Shown in pieces: positions 57,457-64,000 of a DNA stretch of 64,000 bases. Under the pieces are notes generated by a model that had not been told where the DNA came from, ran no database searches, and saw only the letters and a program-made list of their open reading frames with translations. Each line of letters starts with the position of its first letter. The first letter of the stretch is position 1. The stretch spans positions 1-64,000 of the forward strand of contig CABYCN010000001.1 in NCBI GenBank assembly GCA_902517455.1, in the 5' to 3' direction. This stretch comes from an uncultured Pelagibacteraceae bacterium (GTDB lineage: Bacteria > Pseudomonadota > Alphaproteobacteria > Pelagibacterales > Pelagibacteraceae). Position numbers and translations under genes: made by a program.

Positions 57457-58863
57457 ATGAAAAAGGTAAAATTATTTTTATTAGTTATAATAGCTTCTTT
57501 GTATTTACAAACAAATTCAATTTCCCAAAATTCGCCTGGATCCTTCGCAGATTTAGCTCAAAAATTAATGCCATCGGTTGTAAATATTTCAACTACAACA
57601 GTTGTAACTACTCAGTCTAATCCATTTCCTTTTCAATTTCCTCCAGGATCTCCTTTTGAAGATATGTTTAAAGAATTTGGCGCACCTCAAGAAAGAAAAT
57701 CAGCTGCATTAGGATCAGGGTTTATAATTGATGAAAAAGGATTAGTAGTAACTAATAATCATGTAATAAGTGATGCCGAGGACATAATTGTTCGTGTTAA
57801 TGGTGATAAGGAATTTAAGGCAAATGTTATCGGAGCGGACCCACTATCGGATATTGCCGTTTTACAATTAGAAACGACGGAAAAATTTATTCCTATAGAA
57901 TTTGGAGACTCTGATAAGGCAAGAATTGGAGATTGGGTCATTGCAATAGGAAATCCTTTTGGTTTAGGTGGAACTGTTACATCAGGAATTATATCTGCCA
58001 GAAATCGGTCTATTGGATTATCGAGATATGAGGATTACATCCAAACAGATGCATCAATTAATTCTGGAAATTCAGGAGGACCGTTATTTGACATGAATGG
58101 AGATGTGATAGGAATTAATACTGCAATCCTTGGAAGAAACGGTTCTATAGGAATAGGTTTTTCCATACCATCCAACAGTGCTAAAATAGTAATCGATCAA
58201 TTAATAAAGTTCGGTGAGACTAAAAGAGGTTGGCTGGGCGTTCGTATTCAAGAGGTGACTAAAGAGATCGCTGAGGTAGAAAAATTAGATGAGCCAAGAG
58301 GAGCTTTAGTTGCTAGTGTTGCCCAAAATAGCCCTTCAGAAAAAGCAGGTGTGAGAGCTGGGGATATTATACTTGAATTTAATGGAGAAAGAATACAACA
58401 AATGAAAGAACTTCCAATAATAGTTGCGAGAACTGAAGTTGGAAAAAAGGTTAAAGTTAAAATTTGGAGAAATAAAAAAGAAATTAGCAAAACAATCACA
58501 CTTGGAAGATTAGAAACTTCTGAAGATTTTAAAATCGCAGAAAAAATTAAACCTGAAAAAGAAATAAGGATTGAAAATCTGAAAATTTCAGTCAAAAAAA
58601 TTACAGATGAGGATATTAAAAATAGAAATTTACCAAATCAAACTTCCGGTCTAGTAATAACAAAAATTGATAATGACAGTCCATTAATCAATTCTATAGA
58701 GATTAATAGCATTATTTTAGAAGCTCAAAAGAAAAAGATAAGATTGCCAAATGACTTAAATAAAATTGTTAAAGAGGTTATTGATAGTAACCAAAAAACT
58801 ATCTTATTAGTAATTTATAACACTCAAAATCAGAGAAGATATATCGGCGTTAAATTAGATTAA
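57457..58863 (+). CDS. DegP/DegQ-like periplasmic serine protease
   Basis: A 468-residue trypsin-fold protease with a signal peptide (about 1-23, ending before QNSPGSF), catalytic His102 in TNNHVISDA, Asp132 in SDIAVLQ and Ser206 in NSGNSGGPLF. A PDZ domain (about 250-345) is clear from RGWLGVRIQEVT; the second one is degraded. It degrades or refolds damaged periplasmic proteins. Location after hflKC-DUF2065 matches other alphaproteobacteria. DegP and DegQ types are not separable here. Confidence 0.92.
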   Translation: MKKVKLFLLVIIASLYLQTNSISQNSPGSFADLAQKLMPSVVNISTTTVVTTQSNPFPFQFPPGSPFEDMFKEFGAPQERKSAALGSGFIIDEKGLVVTNNHVISDAEDIIVRVNGDKEFKANVIGADPLSDIAVLQLETTEKFIPIEFGDSDKARIGDWVIAIGNPFGLGGTVTSGIISARNRSIGLSRYEDYIQTDASINSGNSGGPLFDMNGDVIGINTAILGRNGSIGIGFSIPSNSAKIVIDQLIKFGETKRGWLGVRIQEVTKEIAEVEKLDEPRGALVASVAQNSPSEKAGVRAGDIILEFNGERIQQMKELPIIVARTEVGKKVKVKIWRNKKEISKTITLGRLETSEDFKIAEKIKPEKEIRIENLKISVKKITDEDIKNRNLPNQTSGLVITKIDNDSPLINSIEINSIILEAQKKKIRLPNDLNKIVKEVIDSNQKTILLVIYNTQNQRRYIGVKLD

Positions 58864-58866
58864 GCT

Positions 58867-59775
58867 ATGGATTTAAAATCCAAAATTATTTTAATTTATG
58901 GACCTACAGCCTCTGGCAAATCAGATTTTGCAATAAAGCTAGCTAAAAAAATAAAAGGTGAAATAGTTAATGCTGATAGCATGCAGATATACAAAGAATT
59001 AAAAATTTTATCGGCAAGACCACCTTCAAAAAATTATAAAAAAGTTAATCATCATTTATATGGATTTTATAGTGTTAAAAAAAGTTTCTCCACTGGAGAT
59101 TGGTTAAAATTAGTTAATAAAAAAATTTTAGATTTAAAGAAAAAAAAAAAAGTACCGATAATCGTTGGAGGAACAGGATTATATTTTAAAGCTTTGACAG
59201 AAGGCTTGGTGAATATTCCAAATATTCCAATCAAATTTAGAGAAAAAGTAAGGTCTTTACATAAAAAAGTTGGATCAAAAAAATTTCATATTAAATTAAT
59301 CAAATTAGATCCACTAGCAAAAAAACATGTCGACCCCTCAGATACACAAAGATCCATAAGAGCTTATGAAATAAAATTATTTACCCAAAAATCTCTTTAT
59401 GAATGGTTTAAAAGTACCAAATCGAATTATGAAGAAAAAGATTTTTACAAAATCTATATTGATTTTCCAAGGAAAGAACTTCTCGATAGAATTTTAAATA
59501 GATCTCAAGAAATGCTAAAAAAAGGAGCTATTGAGGAAGTTAAAAGATTTTTTAAATTGAGAATATCAAAAAACAAAAGCGCCAATAAAGCTATTGGGAT
59601 TAAGGAAATCAGAGAATACCTTCACAAAAAAATTACAATTACCCAGGTAATTGAAAAAATATCAATAAAGACAAGGCAATATGCTAAAAGACAGAGCACG
59701 TGGAGCAGGGGAAATATGATGAGTTGGAATAAAATCAGTCCAAAAGGTCTTATTAAATTTTTAAAAAAAATTTAG
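58867..59775 (+). CDS. miaA: tRNA dimethylallyltransferase
   Basis: A 302-residue enzyme transferring the dimethylallyl group of DMAPP to A37 of tRNAs reading UNN codons. Motifs: P-loop IYGPTASGKSDFA, NADSMQIYKELKILSARPP, VGGTGLYFKALTEG and the C-terminal TRQYAKRQSTWSRG. It begins 3 bp after the protease stop. The family order here (protease, miaA, then ilv) is typical of alphaproteobacteria. Confidence 0.95.
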   Translation: MDLKSKIILIYGPTASGKSDFAIKLAKKIKGEIVNADSMQIYKELKILSARPPSKNYKKVNHHLYGFYSVKKSFSTGDWLKLVNKKILDLKKKKKVPIIVGGTGLYFKALTEGLVNIPNIPIKFREKVRSLHKKVGSKKFHIKLIKLDPLAKKHVDPSDTQRSIRAYEIKLFTQKSLYEWFKSTKSNYEEKDFYKIYIDFPRKELLDRILNRSQEMLKKGAIEEVKRFFKLRISKNKSANKAIGIKEIREYLHKKITITQVIEKISIKTRQYAKRQSTWSRGNMMSWNKISPKGLIKFLKKI

Positions 59776-59792
59776 ATATCTCTTACTTAGCC

Positions 59793-59822
59793 TTGACCAA
59801 TTAGCACAACTTCAGCTAGATT
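59793..59822 (+). promoter_or_regulatory. Candidate ilvB promoter, predicted leaderless
   Basis: TTGACC (59793-59798) and TAGATT (59817-59822) are separated by 18 bp. Only six bases lie between the -10 box and the ilvB ATG at 59829, so transcription would begin at or next to the start codon. No attenuator-like hairpin or leader peptide is present in the 53-bp spacer. Confidence 0.45.
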
Positions 59823-59828
59823 GCATAA

Positions 59829-61594
59829 ATGTCTAAATTATACACAGGTGCTGAAATTGTATTTAAATGTCTTGAAGATCAAGATGTTGAATTTATTTTT
59901 GGTTATCCGGGAGGAGCAGTTTTACCAATTTATGATGAATTAAAAAATCACTCCTCAATTAAACATATTTTAGTAAGACATGAGCAAGGAGCAGGACATG
60001 CTGCAGAGGGATATGCAAGATCTTCAGGCAAACCCGGAATTGTTTTAGTTACCTCAGGACCTGGGGCCACAAACGTTGTTACTGCTTTGACTGACGCTTA
60101 TATGGACTCAATTCCATTAGTTTGTATTTCAGGCCAAGTACCAACTCATTTAATTGGCACAGATGCATTCCAAGAATGTGATACCACAGGAATAACTAGA
60201 CCATGTACTAAGCACAATTGGTTAGTTAAAGATATAAAAGATTTATCTAAAATTTTACATGAAGCTTTTAGAGTTGCAACGACAGGAAGACCTGGCCCTG
60301 TTTTAGTGGATATTCCTAAAGATATTCAATTTGCAAAAACAAATTATTTTAAACCTAAAAATGAAAGAAAAATAAATGGCAAAATACACAATAAGTTTTC
60401 TCAGGATGAAATTAATGACCTAATTGGTTTGATTTCTAATGCAAAAAAACCTGTAATTTATTCTGGTGGAGGAGTTATAAACTCTGGGCCAAAAGCGAGT
60501 GAGGCTTTAAGAGAGTTTGTTAGATTAACTGGTTTTCCTATAACGTCAACATTGCAAGGTCTTGGAGCTTTTCCAGGTGATGATAATCAATTCATAGGAA
60601 TGTTAGGAATGCATGGAACTTATGAAGCAAATAATGCCATGCATGATTGTGACCTACTAATAAATATTGGAGCAAGGTTTGATGATAGAATTACTGGAAA
60701 GATAGATGAGTTTTCACCTAAATCAAAAAAAGTACACATTGATATTGATCCATCATCAATTAATAAAATTATAAAAGTAGATTTGGCAATAGTAGGAGAT
60801 GTTAATGAAGTTCTTAAAAGTGCTATTAAAAAAATTAATAAAAAACAGAATGGTTCTAAGATTTCTAATAAACAGAAAATATCAAAATGGTGGGAACAGA
60901 TTCAAAAATGGAGAACAAAAAACTCTTTAGGTTATATAAATAGTAATGAATCAATTAAACCTCAGTATGCTGTCCAAAGACTTTACGAGTTAACAAAAAG
61001 TAAAGATACTTTTATTACCACAGAAGTTGGTCAACATCAGATGTGGGCTGCACAACATTATAAATTTAACAAACCTAATAGATGGATGACATCTGGTGGA
61101 CTTGGTACCATGGGCTACGGTCTTCCAGCTGCAGTTGGAGTCCAAATTGCGCATCCAGATAAACTTGTTATTGATATAGCTGGGGAGGCTTCAGTTTTGA
61201 TGACAATGCAAGAAATGTCAACTGCTGTTCAATACAATTTACCAATTAAAATTTTTGTTTTGAATAATCAGTATATGGGAATGGTAAGACAATGGCAGGA
61301 ATTACTTCATGAAAAAAATTACTCAGAAAGTTATTCTGAGGCATTACCGGATTTTGTTAAATTAGCAGAAGCTTATGGATGCAAAGGTATTAAAGCCGAT
61401 AATCCTGAGGATCTTGATATAAAAATAAAAGAAATGATTGATCATAATGGCCCAGTAATATTTGACTGCCAAGTAGATCCTAATGAAAATTGTTTTCCAA
61501 TGATACCCTCAGGAAAGCCACATAATCAAATGATTTTGGGCCCAAACGATAAAAAAGAAAATAAGATTTCTGGCAAAGGTAAAGCTTTAGTTTA

Positions 61595-61595
<1 letters not shown>
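59829..61595 (+). CDS. ilvB: Acetolactate synthase large (catalytic) subunit
   Basis: A 588-residue ThDP- and FAD-dependent enzyme making acetolactate or acetohydroxybutyrate for valine, leucine and isoleucine. Motifs: FGYPGGAVLPIYD with the catalytic glutamate in RHEQGAGHAAEGYAR, TSGPGATN, FQECDTTGITRP and the ThDP region ending in NNQYMGMVRQWQE. The stop codon TAATG overlaps the small subunit start by 1 bp. Confidence 0.96.
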
Positions 61596-63180
<1,585 letters not shown>

Positions 63181-63223
63181 TCCTCAAAATAGACCCAAAA
63201 AGACCAATAATATAAACTCAAAT

Positions 63224-63254
63224 TTGACATTTATTTTGCAATATCACTTATAGA
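63224..63254 (+). promoter_or_regulatory. Candidate leuA promoter
   Basis: A perfect TTGACA (63224-63229) is followed by TTATAG/TATAGA (63248-63254) at an 18 to 19 bp spacing; the leader would be about 25-30 bases to the ATG at 63286. It lies in the 105-bp spacer after ilvC, the only sizeable gap in this operon block. No terminator hairpin is visible in the spacer. Confidence 0.45.
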
Positions 63255-63285
63255 TTGTATTATAGGTTTTCAAAAAAATTTAAAT

Positions 63286-64000
63286 ATGAAAGACAAAGAT
63301 AAAGTTTACATTTTTGATACCACAATGAGAGATGGTGAACAGTCACCAGGTGCATCTATGAGTGTAGAAGAAAAGATTCAAATATCTAGAGTTTTTGATG
63401 AGATGGGCATTGATATTATTGAGGCTGGTTTCCCTATATCCTCACCAGGGGATTTTGAAGCCGTAAGTGCTATCAGCAAAAGTATAAAAAATTCAATTCC
63501 TTGTGGGTTAGCAAGAGCTACTAAAAAAGATATAGACGCTTGTCATGAGTCTTTAAAATTTGCAAAAAGATTTCGTATTCATACATTTATTTCTACTAGT
63601 CCAGTTCACATGAAACACAAACTTAACATGACTGATGAACAAGTTTTAGCAGCGATAAAAGAGAGTGTGACTTATGCTAGAAAATTTACTGATGATGTGG
63701 AATGGTCATGTGAGGACGGCACAAGAACTAACTTAGATTTTATGTACAAAACAATTGAACTTGCTATTAATTGTGGGGCAACAACTATTAATATTCCTGA
63801 CACTGTTGGTTATTCAATACCAGAAGAATTTGCAAAGACCATTACTTCAATTAAAAATAACGTTCCTAATATAGATAAAGCAATCATTTCTGCACATTGT
63901 CACAACGATCTTGGTTTGGCTGTAGCTAATGCTTTATCTGGATTGTCTGCTGGAGTAAGACAAATTGAGTGTACTATTAATGGTATAGGTGAGAGAGCTG
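63286..64000 (+). CDS. leuA: 2-isopropylmalate synthase, N-terminal part (cut by window end)
   Basis: The first 238 residues of the enzyme that condenses 2-oxoisovalerate with acetyl-CoA, the first step of leucine synthesis. Seen are FDTTMRDGEQSPGASM at the start, EAGFPISSPGDFEAV, and the metal-binding HCHNDLGLAVANAL. The catalytic TIM barrel is nearly complete; the C-terminal leucine-binding regulatory domain lies beyond the window. It follows the ilv genes, as in many alphaproteobacteria. Confidence 0.95.
   Translation, partial: MKDKDKVYIFDTTMRDGEQSPGASMSVEEKIQISRVFDEMGIDIIEAGFPISSPGDFEAVSAISKSIKNSIPCGLARATKKDIDACHESLKFAKRFRIHTFISTSPVHMKHKLNMTDEQVLAAIKESVTYARKFTDDVEWSCEDGTRTNLDFMYKTIELAINCGATTINIPDTVGYSIPEEFAKTITSIKNNVPNIDKAIISAHCHNDLGLAVANALSGLSAGVRQIECTINGIGERA

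Overview
The window is very A+T-rich (roughly 70% by eye), densely packed with short or overlapping gene junctions, and reads throughout as a streamlined marine alphaproteobacterium of the SAR11 / Candidatus Pelagibacter type. The evidence is the gene order (tol-pal cluster, hflKC-DUF2065-degP, ilvB-ilvN-ilvC-leuA), a circularly permuted alphaproteobacterial tmRNA gene, a ThyX-type thymidylate synthase, zinc-free forms of L31 and L36, and a surface-polysaccharide island that ends at a solitary 5S rRNA gene, an arrangement reported for SAR11 isolates. The assignment is an inference from content; no database was searched.

Layout. 1-7409: accessory cell-surface region (glycosyltransferases, a WecA/MraY-like sugar-phosphate transferase, a large unknown membrane protein, an FkbM methyltransferase, gmd and fcl for GDP-L-fucose, a further epimerase). 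7433-10642: 5S rRNA with what looks like its own promoter, then rpmJ, a tiny cytochrome oxidase subunit and the three-gene proton-translocating transhydrogenase. 10662-12128: a surface-type methyltransferase and a transaldolase-like aldolase. 12134-20357 (minus strand): initiator tRNA, rpsU, a DUF1013 regulator, rpmE, suhB, efp, thiE and the carbon block fba-pgk-gap-tkt. 20411-35k (plus strand): division proteins (ZauP-like, ZapA), a folate enzyme, ymdB, yebC, a phage-type RuvC, tolQRAB-pal-cpoB, tilS, ftsH, folP, glmM, thiD, purA. 36-46k: mixed strands with rpoH, rluD, tRNA-Arg, an ABC-2 exporter, sua5, xseB-ispA-dxs, aroC, pdxH, ispB. 46.5-53k: S49 peptidase, glyQS, ppdK. 52918-53442: the tmRNA locus with a small insertion. 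53.5-64k: thyX, mrp, hflKC, degP-like protease, miaA and branched-chain amino-acid genes, with leuA cut by the window end.

Most of the window is core metabolism and envelope upkeep. Transhydrogenase, the fba-pgk-gap-tkt block and ppdK fit a gluconeogenesis-capable central metabolism; thiD and thiE fit salvage of a thiamine pyrimidine precursor; ftsH, hflK/C, a DegP-like protease, rpoH and tmRNA form the protein quality-control set.

The most unusual structure is at 52918-53208: a 27-bp perfect direct repeat, one copy being the 3' hairpin of the tmRNA coding piece, flanks about 240 bp that hold a single 64-residue membrane-protein frame. This is the architecture of an integrated element at ssrA, reduced to almost nothing. 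Secondary points are the 5S rRNA cut off from its operon at the edge of the surface island, a phage-type RuvC standing where ruvCAB is expected, and several promoters whose -10 box lies so close to the ATG that leaderless transcripts are predicted.
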